A stretch of 64,000 nt of DNA from Loktanella sp. Alg231-35. Lineage in GTDB: Bacteria > Pseudomonadota > Alphaproteobacteria > Rhodobacterales > Rhodobacteraceae. The position numbers and the translations under genes were made by a program. This document shows, in pieces, positions 24,168 through 33,767 of the stretch (the first letter of the stretch is position 1; each line of letters begins with the position of its first letter). The stretch is taken from contig NZ_FREV01000006.1 of assembly GCF_900143545.1 (NCBI RefSeq), forward strand, positions 62,001-126,000, in the 5' to 3' direction. Below the pieces are notes generated by a model. It was given only the letters and a program-made list of their open reading frames with translations, was not told the origin of the DNA and made no database searches.

Positions 24168-26162
24168 ATGACAGATACCAAGCGCCAGAACCTTTACGTC
24201 TACAACGGCGGTTTTCTGACCGAAGGGCGCGTGCGCCGGATTTTAGATCTGGCAGGCTTTGATATCAAACTCGGCGCGCCAAAGGGTGACGATCTGGTCG
24301 GCGTCTGGGGCCACAGCCCGACAGCGCCACGCGGTGAAGCGGTCGCAACCCGCAAGAGGGCAGATATTGTCAGGGTTGAAGACAGTTTTCTGCGGTCAGT
24401 GCGTTTAGGGCGCGATGGTGACAGCCCCATTGGCCTGAACATCGACCGGACGGGCGTTCACTTTGATCCCGAAACACGCTCTGACCTTGAAACCATTCTG
24501 ACCGAGGACCCGCTGGATGATACTGTCCTGCTCAACCGGGCCAAGGCAGGCATTGCGACGCTCAAGGCCGCGCATCTGTCAAAGTACAACGCCTTTGATC
24601 CCGCCCTGCCGGTGCCTGATCCCGGTTATGTGTTGGTCGTCGATCAAACCCGCAAGGATGCATCAATCAAGGCCAGCGGTTGCGACAGCAACTCTTTCCG
24701 CGAGATGCTGTTTTTTGCCCTGACCGAACACCCCGGCGCGCGGATCATCATCAAGACCCACCCCCAGACCAAGGCCGGGCACAGCGAAGGGTATTTCACC
24801 GATAAGGACGCCAATGAGCGTATCACGGTTCTGGATGGGTCCGTCTCGCCCTGGGCGCTGCTGGATGGCGCGATTGCCGTCTACACCGTGTCGTCACAAT
24901 TGGGGTTCGAGGCGATCCTAGCGGGGCACAAACCTGTTGTTCTGGGTCAGCCCTTTTACATGGGATGGGGGCTGACCGATGATCGCAAGCCGCTGCAACG
25001 CAGGCAGCGCACCCTCACCCGCGCGCAGCTTTTTGCGGGCGCGATGATCCTTTACCCCACATGGTATGATCCCTTTCACGACCGGCTTTGCAGCTTTGAA
25101 GAGGCAGCAGCGACCCTTGCCAGTGCGGCAACGGCCTGGCGCGATGATTACAAAGGCTGGGTCGCCGCAGATATGCGCCTGTGGAAACGCAAACCACTGC
25201 AACAGGTCTTTGGTGGCAGCAAAGCAGTGCGTTTTGCCCGCGGCAACGCCGCCGCGCGCAAAGCACAACGCCGCGACGCGCGCCTGATGCGATGGGCCAG
25301 CAAAGGTGGCGACGATGCCACATTGGTCGAAGACGGCTTTCTGCGTTCGCGGGGTTTGGGGGCTGATCTGATCGCGCCGCTTAGTCTGGTTCTGGATGAT
25401 GTGGGCATCTATTATGACGCAACGCGGCCCAGCCGCCTTGAGAACCTACTGAACGCATCTGATGCGCTGGATGATGGCGCGCGTGCGCGGGCCACAGCCC
25501 TGATCGCGCGGATCACCGATGCGCGACTGTCAAAGTACAACCTGACCCGGTCATCCCTGCCAGAGCTTCCCAAAGGTCGGCGCATTCTGGTGCCGGGACA
25601 GGTGCAAGATGATGCCTCAATACGACTGGGCACAACGGACGTGACCGATAATGAAGGGCTTCTGGCCGCTGTGCGTGACGCAAACCCGGCGGCGGTGTTG
25701 ATCTACAAACCGCACCCCGATGTCGAGGCAGGCCTGCGGCCGGGGGTCGTGAGTGACGCAGACAAGCTGGCAGATATGATCCTGACTAGCGCCGATCCCA
25801 TCGCAGCGATTGATGCCGTTGATGAGGTCTGGACCATGACATCGCTCATGGGGTTTGAGGCCCTGCTGCGTGGCAAGCAAGTCACCTGTCTTGGTTCGCC
25901 CTTCTATAGCGGCTGGGGGCTGACCGACGACCGTGCCATGCCCATTGGCCGACGAGTTGCCCGCGTTGACCTGCCCGCCCTCGTGCATGCCACACTGATC
26001 GCCTATCCGCGCTATCGCGATCCCGTCACTGGGCTGCCCTGCCCTGTTGAAGTGATCGTGGATCGCATCGAAAACGACGACCTGCCCAAACCCGGCGCGG
26101 GCAATCGCGCATTGGCAAAACTGCAGGGCCTGTTTGCAAGCTACGCGCATCTTTGGCGCTGA
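24168..26162 (+). CDS. KpsC-like capsular polysaccharide Kdo transferase (two-module)
   Basis: A 664-residue protein with two homologous GT modules. Module 1 (about 1-330) has VRVEDSFLRSVRLGRDGDSP, IIIKTHPQTK and VSSQLGFEAI. Module 2 (about 340-664) repeats them as LVEDGFLRSRGLGADLIAPL, LIYKPHPDVE and MTSLMGFEAL. This dual layout is diagnostic of KpsC, which alternates two beta-Kdo transferase activities to build the capsule linker. The stop at 26160-26162 abuts the convergent ribD stop. No other capsule gene (kpsF/U, ABC transporter) is in the window, so the remaining machinery must be elsewhere. Confidence 0.9.
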   Translation: MTDTKRQNLYVYNGGFLTEGRVRRILDLAGFDIKLGAPKGDDLVGVWGHSPTAPRGEAVATRKRADIVRVEDSFLRSVRLGRDGDSPIGLNIDRTGVHFDPETRSDLETILTEDPLDDTVLLNRAKAGIATLKAAHLSKYNAFDPALPVPDPGYVLVVDQTRKDASIKASGCDSNSFREMLFFALTEHPGARIIIKTHPQTKAGHSEGYFTDKDANERITVLDGSVSPWALLDGAIAVYTVSSQLGFEAILAGHKPVVLGQPFYMGWGLTDDRKPLQRRQRTLTRAQLFAGAMILYPTWYDPFHDRLCSFEEAAATLASAATAWRDDYKGWVAADMRLWKRKPLQQVFGGSKAVRFARGNAAARKAQRRDARLMRWASKGGDDATLVEDGFLRSRGLGADLIAPLSLVLDDVGIYYDATRPSRLENLLNASDALDDGARARATALIARITDARLSKYNLTRSSLPELPKGRRILVPGQVQDDASIRLGTTDVTDNEGLLAAVRDANPAAVLIYKPHPDVEAGLRPGVVSDADKLADMILTSADPIAAIDAVDEVWTMTSLMGFEALLRGKQVTCLGSPFYSGWGLTDDRAMPIGRRVARVDLPALVHATLIAYPRYRDPVTGLPCPVEVIVDRIENDDLPKPGAGNRALAKLQGLFASYAHLWR

Positions 26163-27251
26163 TCAGGTCCGCCGCCAACTGTGACAGATGTCATCGCCCA
26201 CAGGCTGGACCTGCTCCAACGCAAATCGCGGCGCTTGGGCCAGTTGATCAATCCCCATACCGGCCAGCATCGGCGTGCCTTCCGCGCCAATCGCCGCCCC
26301 GGCAGAAAACACCACAAGGCGGTCCACCAGATCAGCATGCAACAGGGATGCAGCCAGCATGCCGCCGCCTTCGCAAAAGACGCGCGTGATACCCTCTGCG
26401 GCCAAAGCCGCCATCACCGCCGCTGGATCAACCTGCCCCGCTGCAATCTGACACGGCAGGCTTTTGGCGCCTGCGGTAGCCCATGCCGCAACATCCGCAT
26501 CGGGACCGTGGCACAGCCAGACCGGTACATCGCGGGCGGTCTGCATCAGCGTGGTGTCTGCCGCAATCTTCATGGCGCGCGAGACAACAACGCGCACAGG
26601 TTGCGGCACATGGCCCATGCCGCGCACCGTCAGCGACGGATCATCGGCCCGCACCGTACCGGCACCCACCATGACTGCGTCATGACGTGCGCGCATCATA
26701 TGGACAGCACGGCGCGCAGCAGGGCCAGTGATCCATTTGCTTTCACCCGTGGCCGTAGCAATGCGACCATCCAGAGTGCCCGCTAGTTTCAGCGTCACAA
26801 AGGGGCGCTGCTGGGTGACGCGCAGAAAGAACCCCGCGTGGTCCTGATCTGCCCTTTTACCAAGAACACCTTGGGTGACGGCGATGCCTGCCGCCTCTAG
26901 CATGGCAATCCCGCGACCAGAGACGCGCGGATCAGGATCACCTGTCGCGACCACGACACGCGCTATTTTTGCATCAATCAAGGCCTGCGCGCAGGGGGGC
27001 GTTTTACCTACATGGGCACAAGGCTCCAGCGTGACATAAGCCGTAGCCCCGGCCGCGGCAGCGCCAGCCTGCGCCAGAGCGCGGGGTTCTGCATGCGGGC
27101 GGCCGCCATCAGCCGTCCAACCGCGCCCCACCACTTGCCCGTCTTGGACAATGACACAGCCAACAGCCGGATTTGGCCAAACACGCCCCATACCGCGCCG
27201 GCCCAATGACAGGGCCACCGCCATGAAACGTACATCCGCGTCTTGGGTCAC
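26163..27251 (-). CDS. ribD: Bifunctional riboflavin biosynthesis deaminase/reductase RibD
   Basis: A 362-residue fused enzyme. The N-terminal deaminase has the zinc motif HAEPRALAQ with [14 protein letters not shown]. The C-terminal reductase (about 148-362) begins [18 protein letters not shown]. It performs steps two and three of riboflavin synthesis. The start is GTG 27251, overlapping the nrdR stop by 4 bases (GTGA). Its stop abuts the kpsC-like gene end-to-end. Together with ribE across the capsule genes it completes most of the pathway; only an active GTP cyclohydrolase II is missing here. Confidence 0.95.
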   Translation of the reverse strand: MTQDADVRFMAVALSLGRRGMGRVWPNPAVGCVIVQDGQVVGRGWTADGGRPHAEPRALAQAGAAAAGATAYVTLEPCAHVGKTPPCAQALIDAKIARVVVATGDPDPRVSGRGIAMLEAAGIAVTQGVLGKRADQDHAGFFLRVTQQRPFVTLKLAGTLDGRIATATGESKWITGPAARRAVHMMRARHDAVMVGAGTVRADDPSLTVRGMGHVPQPVRVVVSRAMKIAADTTLMQTARDVPVWLCHGPDADVAAWATAGAKSLPCQIAAGQVDPAAVMAALAAEGITRVFCEGGGMLAASLLHADLVDRLVVFSAGAAIGAEGTPMLAGMGIDQLAQAPRFALEQVQPVGDDICHSWRRT

Positions 27252-27721
27252 TCTTCGTCTTCAGCAGGGGTATCAGGACGCAATTCGCTGACAAATTTGT
27301 CGAAATCGTCTGCGGCCTGGAAGTTCTTGTAAACGCTGGCAAAACGCACGTAGGCGACGGTGTCGATCCGCGCGAGGCTTTCCATCACAATCTCACCAAT
27401 GGTGCCCGACGGTATATCCGTCTCGCCCATGCTTTCCAGACGGCGCACGATGCCGCTGATCATCTGATCAATGCGTTCAGGCTCTACGGGGCGTTTCTGC
27501 AAGGCGATCCGGATTGAGCGTTCCAGCTTGGGGCGGTCGAAATCTTCGCGCCGCCCGTTGGTTTTGATCACCACCAGATCACGCAGTTGCACCCGCTCGT
27601 ATGTGGTAAAGCGTCCGCCACAGGCCGGGCAGAACCGCCGCCTGCGGATCGCCACGTGATCTTCTGCGGGGCGGCTGTCTTTGACCTGAGTGTCAACATT
27701 TCCACAAAATGGGCAACGCAT
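27248..27721 (-). CDS. nrdR: Transcriptional repressor NrdR
   Basis: A 157-residue NrdR, the nucleotide-sensing repressor of ribonucleotide reductase genes. It has an N-terminal zinc ribbon (MRCPFCGN plus FCPACGGRF) and an ATP-cone domain (residues about 49-139) beginning [17 protein letters not shown]. The acidic tail is slightly longer than in E. coli. It is coupled to ribD by overlap, as in many bacteria. A DnaA-box-like nonamer lies 53 bases upstream but may be chance. Confidence 0.96.
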   Translation of the reverse strand: MRCPFCGNVDTQVKDSRPAEDHVAIRRRRFCPACGGRFTTYERVQLRDLVVIKTNGRREDFDRPKLERSIRIALQKRPVEPERIDQMISGIVRRLESMGETDIPSGTIGEIVMESLARIDTVAYVRFASVYKNFQAADDFDKFVSELRPDTPAEDEE

Positions 27722-27882
27722 GCTGGATCCTTATCTCTCGCTTATGGGCCTATCGCTTGTGTCGCGGCCCAACTTATCCACAGGCACTATAGGAAGCATG
27801 TCAGGTTTTGGGTAGTGGGCAATTTGAGGCGCAAGATGCAGCGGAAGAACCGTTGCCGTTGGGACTCGGTTTTGATGAGCGT

Positions 27883-28287
27883 TCAGCACAAATGCGCCAC
27901 GACATTGCGCGTATGTGGCCGGTCGCGATGCTCAAACAGATAAATCCCCTGCCATGTCCCCAGCGCCATGCGCCCTTCGGTAACCGGAATAGTTAAATGC
28001 GTGGGCAGCAATGACGCCTTGATATGGGCGGGCATATCGTCGGGTCCTTCGTAGGTGTGGGTCAGATAGGACATGCTGGGGTCTGTCGTGGGCGGCACAA
28101 GCCGCGCAAAAAAGTTCTGCAGATCGGTCTGCACCTCGGGGTCAGCATTCTCCTGAACAACGAGGCTGGCCGATGTGTGTTGTATGAACAGGGTCAAAAG
28201 GCCTGTGCCCACAACCCAATCCGCAACCTCGCGCGTAAATTCATATAGGCCGGGGCCGGATGTCGAAATCTCAAACCGTGTTTGCAT
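27883..28287 (-). CDS. YjbQ-family protein (secondary thiamine-phosphate synthase type)
   Basis: A 134-residue single-domain YjbQ/UPF0047 protein. It has the conserved TLFIQHTSASLVVQENADPE and ends with the typical LGTWQGIYLFEHRDRPHTR segment. Some members show weak thiamine-phosphate synthase activity, but the main biological role is unclear. I start it at ATG 28287, where the homologous region begins; the long open frame upstream covers another gene. There is no strong ribosome site. It is 46 bases downstream of a small exported protein gene in the same direction. Confidence 0.87.
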   Translation of the reverse strand: MQTRFEISTSGPGLYEFTREVADWVVGTGLLTLFIQHTSASLVVQENADPEVQTDLQNFFARLVPPTTDPSMSYLTHTYEGPDDMPAHIKASLLPTHLTIPVTEGRMALGTWQGIYLFEHRDRPHTRNVVAHLC

Positions 28288-28333
28288 GCCCGCACAATCG
28301 GCGGGGGATGGGCAAAGTGCAAGGGCGCAGGGG

Positions 28334-28600
28334 CTACTCTTCCACGCAGGCCAGAGATGCCTGCGGGCGGGCCGCTTTGTCGTCCGATGCGTCATCCGAC
28401 AGCCCCAGAATTGAGGCCAATAGCGGAGCCATAGAAACCGCGCAGGTCCCTTCATGATCGCTTGCCACGGTGGGTAACATCGCGACCCGTGTGAGCGAGG
28501 CATAGGATTGCGGTACCGGTTCGGTGCCGTAGGCATTGGCAGCCGGAACCAATGAAACAGAGAGCATCGCTGCCGCAAATGAGATCGAGAGTTTGGTCAT
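28334..28600 (-). CDS. Small exported hypothetical protein
   Basis: An 88-residue protein with a clear Sec signal peptide (MTKLSISFAAAMLSVSLVP, cut after AANA). A short mature part of about 65 residues follows. It has two cysteines, HEGTCAVSMAP and ASLACVEE, which could form one periplasmic disulfide. GGA precedes ATG 28600. I do not recognise the family. It lies between the HlyU-like gene and the YjbQ gene, all leftward. Confidence 0.65.
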   Translation of the reverse strand: MTKLSISFAAAMLSVSLVPAANAYGTEPVPQSYASLTRVAMLPTVASDHEGTCAVSMAPLLASILGLSDDASDDKAARPQASLACVEE

Positions 28601-28720
28601 GACGACATCCTTTCTGATCTAGGATGTGCGCCTAAGTGGTGGCATTTTCAATGTGCTGAAACCGTATGTCACGTGATCGTAAATGCACATGAGCACCGCG
28701 TGAGCGGCTAAAAGCTGCAT

Positions 28721-28981
28721 TTATCCGAACAACCGCTCGCCCTGCTCGTCAATAATCTGCTTGGCCTTGGCGACCGATGCTTCCTCTGCCTGTTCCTTGG
28801 AATTCAGCACATCCGAGCGGATCAACAATTGTTCTTGCCCGCCTTTTTCAATCCGAGCCGCCAGCCGCCAGCCGCCGCTTTCCTTTTGTGGCGTGGGCGT
28901 TATGGCGAAACCATTGTAGGTTTCAGACAGCGCTAGCGCAGGGGTCTTACCGCCACCGAAGAGTTTGGAAAAAAGTGACAT
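28721..28981 (-). CDS. HlyU-family protein
   Basis: An 86-residue protein beginning MSLFSKLFGGGK and containing YNGFAITPTPQKESGGWRLA, typical of the HlyU family. In Vibrio, HlyU is a winged-helix activator of haemolysin, but this short roseobacter type is known only by similarity and may not be a transcription factor. AGGAGA stands before ATG 28981. It follows rpoD in the same direction with a 135-base gap. Confidence 0.8.
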   Translation of the reverse strand: MSLFSKLFGGGKTPALALSETYNGFAITPTPQKESGGWRLAARIEKGGQEQLLIRSDVLNSKEQAEEASVAKAKQIIDEQGERLFG

Positions 28982-29116
28982 GGGTCTCTCCTGTTGAAAC
29001 TCGAGAATATGAACAACACAAATAGAAGTGAAGGCGTGAAGGATCGCGACGTGCCGTGCATGCACCGCTACGCAATCCTAGACTTTCAAAGAAAGCCACA
29101 TGTTTACGTGCTGATC

Positions 29117-31102
29117 TTACTGATCCAAGAACGACCGCAATTTCCGAGACCGGCTTGGATGCTTCAACTTCCGCAACGCCTTTGCTTCGATCTGGCGAAT
29201 ACGTTCACGCGTGACGCTGAACTGCTGGCCCACTTCTTCAAGCGTGTGGTCCGTGTTCATACCAATGCCGAAACGCATCCGCAGCACACGTTCTTCACGC
29301 GGAGTAAGTGAGGCCAGAACCCGTGTTGTGGTTTCCTTGAGGTTTTCCTGAATGGCGCTGTCCAAAGGCAGGATCGCATTCTTGTCCTCGATGAAGTCAC
29401 CCAACTGGCTGTCTTCCTCGTCACCAATTGGCGTCTCAAGGCTGATCGGCTCTTTGGCGATTTTCATCACCTTGCGGACCTTTTCCAAAGGCATTTGCAG
29501 CTTCTCTGCCAATTCCTCCGGCGTCGGCTCACGGCCAATCTCATGCAGCATCTGGCGACCAGTACGGACCAGTTTGTTGATCGTTTCGATCATATGGACC
29601 GGGATACGGATCGTGCGCGCCTGATCAGCGATTGAACGGGTGATCGCCTGACGGATCCACCATGTCGCGTAGGTCGAGAACTTGTAGCCACGGCGGTATT
29701 CGAACTTATCGACCGCCTTCATCAGGCCGATGTTACCTTCCTGGATAAGATCAAGGAATTGCAGGCCGCGGTTCGTGTATTTTTTGGCGATGGAAATGAC
29801 CAGACGGAGGTTCGCCTCGACCATTTCTTTCTTTGCCTGACGTGCCTCTTTTTCGCCCTTCTGGACCTGCTGCACGATCCGGCGGAATTCGGTGATGTCG
29901 ACACCGACATATTGACCAACCTGGGCCATGTCGCTGCGCAATTCTTCGATTTTTCCGGTCGATTTCTCGATCATCATCTGCCAGCCGCGGCCAGATTTCT
30001 CTGACATCTCTTCTAGCCAGTTAGGATCCAGTTCGCGTCCGCGATAAGCGTCAATAAACTCGCGGCGGTTGATGCGGGCCTGATCGGCCAGTTTCACCAT
30101 AGAGCTGTCGATGGACATGATCCGGCGGTTGATGCCGTACAGTTGGTCGATCAGCGCCTCGATCCGGTTGTTGTGCAGGTGAAGCGAGTTCACCAGTTCC
30201 ACAATTTCGGAGCGCAGTTTCTGATACTTCTTTTCCTGCTTGTCAGAGAATGATGAATCCTCGTTCAAAGTCGCGGACATCCGCGCATCCTGCATGTCGG
30301 AAAGGTCAGCGAAGTCGCGTGCGATCAACTCAAGCGTTTCAAGAACGCGTGGCTTAAGGGCAGCCTCCATTGCGGCCAAGGACATGTTGGCCTGATCGTC
30401 ATCATCATCGTCGTCATCTTTGGCAATCGGGTTGCCATCGGCGTCAAGCTCTTGCGCCTCTTCCTTCTTCGGCTCGGTTCCGGCGACAGCGGGTGCTGCG
30501 ACAACGGTTTCTTCCTCGCCATCTTCGCCCAGTTGGTTGCCAAAGGTGGTTTCAAGATCGATGACATCGCGCAAAAGAATGTCTTCGGACAAGAGTTCGT
30601 CGCGCCAGATGGTGATCGCCTGAAATGTCAGCGGGCTTTCACACAGCCCAAGGATCATCGTATTGCGGCCAGCCTCGATCCGTTTGGCGATGGCGATTTC
30701 GCCTTCGCGGGACAGCAATTCAACGGAACCCATCTCGCGCAGGTACATGCGCACCGGGTCATCCGTGCGGTCGAGCTTTTCCGTCTCGGCGCTACCAATG
30801 GTCACATCGCGGGAACCGGACACTGTCGCGACTTCGGTGCCGCCCTTGTCGTCTTCGGCTTCTTCGCTTTCTTCTTCTTCGGTGACCTGAATGCCCATTT
30901 CAGAGAGCATCGACATCACGTCTTCGATCTGATCCGACGACACCTGCTCTGGCGGCAGCACCGCGTTCAGCTGGTCATATGTGATATAGCCCCGCTCGCG
31001 CGCGTCAGCGATCATTTTCTTGACCGCGGCTTGGCTCATATCAAGGCTGATATCGCCGTCCTGGTCACCATCTTTACGGTCGTCGTTGTCTTTCGCGGCC
31101 AT
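29117..31102 (-). CDS. rpoD: RNA polymerase primary sigma factor RpoD (sigma-70)
   Basis: A 661-residue housekeeping sigma factor. Region 1.1 is near the N-terminus ([20 protein letters not shown]). An acidic spacer follows, with a run of Asp (about residues 228-235) in the non-conserved region. Region 2.3-2.4 has [20 protein letters not shown] and region 4.2 ends [21 protein letters not shown] chose ATG 31102, since the protein normally opens with MAAKD; the frame continues 45 codons upstream to a GTG that overlaps the dnaG stop. With dnaG it forms the core of the classical macromolecular synthesis operon. Confidence 0.97.
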   Translation of the reverse strand: MAAKDNDDRKDGDQDGDISLDMSQAAVKKMIADARERGYITYDQLNAVLPPEQVSSDQIEDVMSMLSEMGIQVTEEEESEEAEDDKGGTEVATVSGSRDVTIGSAETEKLDRTDDPVRMYLREMGSVELLSREGEIAIAKRIEAGRNTMILGLCESPLTFQAITIWRDELLSEDILLRDVIDLETTFGNQLGEDGEEETVVAAPAVAGTEPKKEEAQELDADGNPIAKDDDDDDDDQANMSLAAMEAALKPRVLETLELIARDFADLSDMQDARMSATLNEDSSFSDKQEKKYQKLRSEIVELVNSLHLHNNRIEALIDQLYGINRRIMSIDSSMVKLADQARINRREFIDAYRGRELDPNWLEEMSEKSGRGWQMMIEKSTGKIEELRSDMAQVGQYVGVDITEFRRIVQQVQKGEKEARQAKKEMVEANLRLVISIAKKYTNRGLQFLDLIQEGNIGLMKAVDKFEYRRGYKFSTYATWWIRQAITRSIADQARTIRIPVHMIETINKLVRTGRQMLHEIGREPTPEELAEKLQMPLEKVRKVMKIAKEPISLETPIGDEEDSQLGDFIEDKNAILPLDSAIQENLKETTTRVLASLTPREERVLRMRFGIGMNTDHTLEEVGQQFSVTRERIRQIEAKALRKLKHPSRSRKLRSFLDQ

Positions 31103-31233
31103 GCAGAATGCCCCTTCGAATGCGTTGTTCCCCTGCCGAAGTGATTCGGCTGATTCGGCTTTTTCCGAATCAACCTCGCATCGAGGTGATTCGCAAGCAG
31201 ATGACACTTTGTTTTTAGTGACTGTGGCTTGAT

Positions 31234-33201
31234 TCACGACTTAGAGCGATTGTGCCCTTTTGCAAAGTTGATTTGGTCAAGAAGTTGGTCAAATGCACTT
31301 TGCTCGTCTTTCTTCATGCGGGCGCCGTTCTCACCAACGGCATATTCGGCCCGGTCTTCGTTATCACCCCGCCCCGCTTGGTCCAGCGCGGCAGAGGCTT
31401 GCGCCAAACGCCATGTCACCCCTTCATCTGCAACGCCGCTGAGATCCTCAACCGCGTCTTCGATTTCGCGTGCATGGCCGCGTCTGGCCACTAGCTTGGC
31501 AAATTCTTCGGCCAGGCAAAGCCGGGCCACATCAACATCCCCTGCCCGACGCACCGCCGGGCTTATGGCCACATGGTTCTGGGCGAGCAGCTTTTCAAGG
31601 GGCTCCGATCCCAGTTCGGCATTTATTGCCTTGGCAGGGTCCTCTGCATCCAGATGGCGCAGCAAGGCCGCCTGCACATCCCGGTGCAATGGGTCATGGC
31701 AATCCATCTGCTCCAGCGCCGTTTCAAATTCTGTGGCCACCGCTGGCGTCACCATCATTGTGGCCAGAATGACCGCTTCGCGCAGATGCCCTTCGTCCGC
31801 CGTGCCCGCAGCCAAGGCCGATGCGCGCGCCGCAGCCACAGGGCTGACCTCGCGTTTCCAAGCCTCTTGCTTGGGGTTCCAGTTGCGCGTGCCTGCCTTG
31901 CGCGCCGCCCCCGGTTTGCGCGTCGAAAACAGCGCCCAGCGCAAATCCTTGATCGCTTGACCATAGTGGCCGCGAATTGACGTATCCTTAATCAGGTTGA
32001 TCTTTTCGCGCAGCGCCTTGTCCAGCGCCGCCTTGCGCTCGGGGCTGTCAAACACCTGCCCGTCGGTTTCACGTTGCCACAGCAGTTGCACCATTGGGAT
32101 CGCCTGATCGAGCAGCTTCTGCATTGCCCCTGCCCCTTGCGTCTTGATCAGATCATCGGGGTCCATCCCTTCTGGCATCAACGCAAAGCGCAGCGATTTC
32201 CCGGCCTCTAGTAGCGGCAAGGCGATATCAATCACACGCATTGCCGCGCGCAGACCTGCCTTGTCACCATCCAGCGCTATGATCGGCTCTGGCGCGATCC
32301 GCCAGAGCAGACGCAACTGATCCTCGGTGATTGCGGTGCCCAATGGGGCGACGGTAGCACCAAACCCCGCTTCGCTAAGCGCGATCACATCCATATAGCC
32401 CTCGGCGACGATCAGCGGCTTGCCTTTGCCAGCCGCCTCACGCGCGGGTCCGTGATTGTAAAGGCTGCGCCCTTTGTCAAAGAGAGTGGTTTCGGGCGAA
32501 TTGTAGTATTTTGCCGGATGGTTGGGGTCCATCGCCCGGCCACCAAACCCAATCGCCCGCCCGCGTGCATCGCGGATCGGGAACATGATGCGGTCACGGA
32601 ACCGGTTATAAAGACCGTTGCCCCTGTCACTCTCTGCCGCCAGTCCGGCTTCAATCACCAGCTTGGCCTCAACCCCTTTGCCGGTCAGGTGTTCCAAGGC
32701 GCCTGTATTGCCGGGAGCAAAACCAATATCCCAGCGCGCCTGCGCATCAGCACTCAGCCCGCGCCGCTCCAGATAGTCGCGGGCCTCTGCGGCGGCACCT
32801 GTCTGCAATTGCAACCGGTGAAACTGCACGGCCTGCTCCATCACGTCGACCAAAACGCTGCGATGATCGGCCTTTTCCTGCGCACGCGGATCGCTGGCGG
32901 GTACTGGCATGCCAGCCTCGGCCGCAAGGATCTTCACGGCCTCCATGAAATCCACATTTTCGGTCTCGCGCACAAAGGAAATCGCATCACCCTTGGCGTG
33001 GCACCCAAAACAGTAGTAGAACCCTTTGCGGTCATCGACGTGGAAACTGGCGGTCTTTTCCTGATGGAAAGGACATGGCGCCCACAAATCGCCCTTGCCC
33101 TGATTGGACTTGCGCGTGTCCCATATCACCTTACGGCCCACGACTTGCCCAAGGGACAGCCGTGTGCGCAATTCATCAAGGAAACCGGGTGGCAGACTCA
33201 T
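31234..33201 (-). CDS. dnaG: DNA primase
   Basis: A 655-residue DnaG that makes RNA primers for chromosome replication. The N-terminal zinc ribbon has C43, H46, C64 and C67 ([10 protein letters not shown] and [12 protein letters not shown]). The TOPRIM core holds [11 protein letters not shown] and the metal aspartates in ALDGDKAG. The C-terminal DnaB-binding part (about 450-655) is divergent, as usual. It lies 41 bases after soxG in the same direction, so some read-through from the sarcosine oxidase operon is possible. The rpoD gene follows. Confidence 0.97.
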   Translation of the reverse strand: MSLPPGFLDELRTRLSLGQVVGRKVIWDTRKSNQGKGDLWAPCPFHQEKTASFHVDDRKGFYYCFGCHAKGDAISFVRETENVDFMEAVKILAAEAGMPVPASDPRAQEKADHRSVLVDVMEQAVQFHRLQLQTGAAAEARDYLERRGLSADAQARWDIGFAPGNTGALEHLTGKGVEAKLVIEAGLAAESDRGNGLYNRFRDRIMFPIRDARGRAIGFGGRAMDPNHPAKYYNSPETTLFDKGRSLYNHGPAREAAGKGKPLIVAEGYMDVIALSEAGFGATVAPLGTAITEDQLRLLWRIAPEPIIALDGDKAGLRAAMRVIDIALPLLEAGKSLRFALMPEGMDPDDLIKTQGAGAMQKLLDQAIPMVQLLWQRETDGQVFDSPERKAALDKALREKINLIKDTSIRGHYGQAIKDLRWALFSTRKPGAARKAGTRNWNPKQEAWKREVSPVAAARASALAAGTADEGHLREAVILATMMVTPAVATEFETALEQMDCHDPLHRDVQAALLRHLDAEDPAKAINAELGSEPLEKLLAQNHVAISPAVRRAGDVDVARLCLAEEFAKLVARRGHAREIEDAVEDLSGVADEGVTWRLAQASAALDQAGRGDNEDRAEYAVGENGARMKKDEQSAFDQLLDQINFAKGHNRSKS

Positions 33202-33242
33202 AGCGGCAGTATCTGCTATTCAGCCGCCAATGGAAATGGGGG

Positions 33243-33767
33243 CTAGGCGCGTAAGGCAACGCCACGCATGGCGACCTGCAGTTCATGCACCAAAGTCGCA
33301 GCCATTGATCGCATAGCCATGATTTCAAACGCGGCAGGCCCAGTGCGAGTAATCGTCACCGACATGTGCCCTAGCATGGTTTTGGCCACATGGTTTGTTT
33401 TGAAGGCAGATGGGCGCAGATCGACTGGCACGAGACGGGCAAGCACATCTTCGACGCCCGCGCCCGCAATGGAAACGACCGCCCAAGCATCAGATTGATC
33501 GGTCACTGCCGCCAACCCATGAAGCGACACATCACCAGCCAGCATCCACGTGCCATGGCCAAACCATGTAACAGCCCCACTGCGTCGGTTCACTGCAGGC
33601 AATCCTGCACTAACCTGCGCTTTCAATGCATCGGATGCCGCCTTCTGTTTCCCCTCAAACGGAGCCACACTGACGCACCGCTCTAATGCCACCTCACGCA
33701 GCTCCATACTGCCTTCGCTGATCGGCAAAAGCCCGTCACAGGGTGTCAAAGCAATCAAATTAGCCAC
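33243..33767 (-). CDS. soxG: Sarcosine oxidase gamma subunit
   Basis: About 174 residues. This is the small gamma subunit of heterotetrameric sarcosine oxidase, which oxidises N-methylglycine to glycine and passes the methyl to tetrahydrofolate. The fold resembles the GcvT family without a catalytic site. Start choice: GTG 33767 has GGAGG eight bases upstream and overlaps the soxA stop by 8 bases; an ATG 24 bases earlier is possible but lacks such a site. It is last of the soxBDAG operon. Confidence 0.9.
   Translation of the reverse strand: MANLIALTPCDGLLPISEGSMELREVALERCVSVAPFEGKQKAASDALKAQVSAGLPAVNRRSGAVTWFGHGTWMLAGDVSLHGLAAVTDQSDAWAVVSIAGAGVEDVLARLVPVDLRPSAFKTNHVAKTMLGHMSVTITRTGPAAFEIMAMRSMAATLVHELQVAMRGVALRA

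Noticed and set aside
27774..27782. TTATCCACA, a perfect DnaA-box nonamer upstream of nrdR
   Set aside because: A single 9-mer is expected about once in two windows of this size, and no second box is nearby. DnaA control of nrdR is not supported by anything else.
30452..31144. Open frame of 230 codons antisense to rpoD
   Set aside because: It is the complement of a strongly conserved gene and has no recognisable protein.
31102..31237. N-terminal extension of RpoD from a GTG overlapping the dnaG stop
   Set aside because: The 45 extra residues do not resemble sigma-70 region 1.1 and the normal MAAKD start is at 31102.
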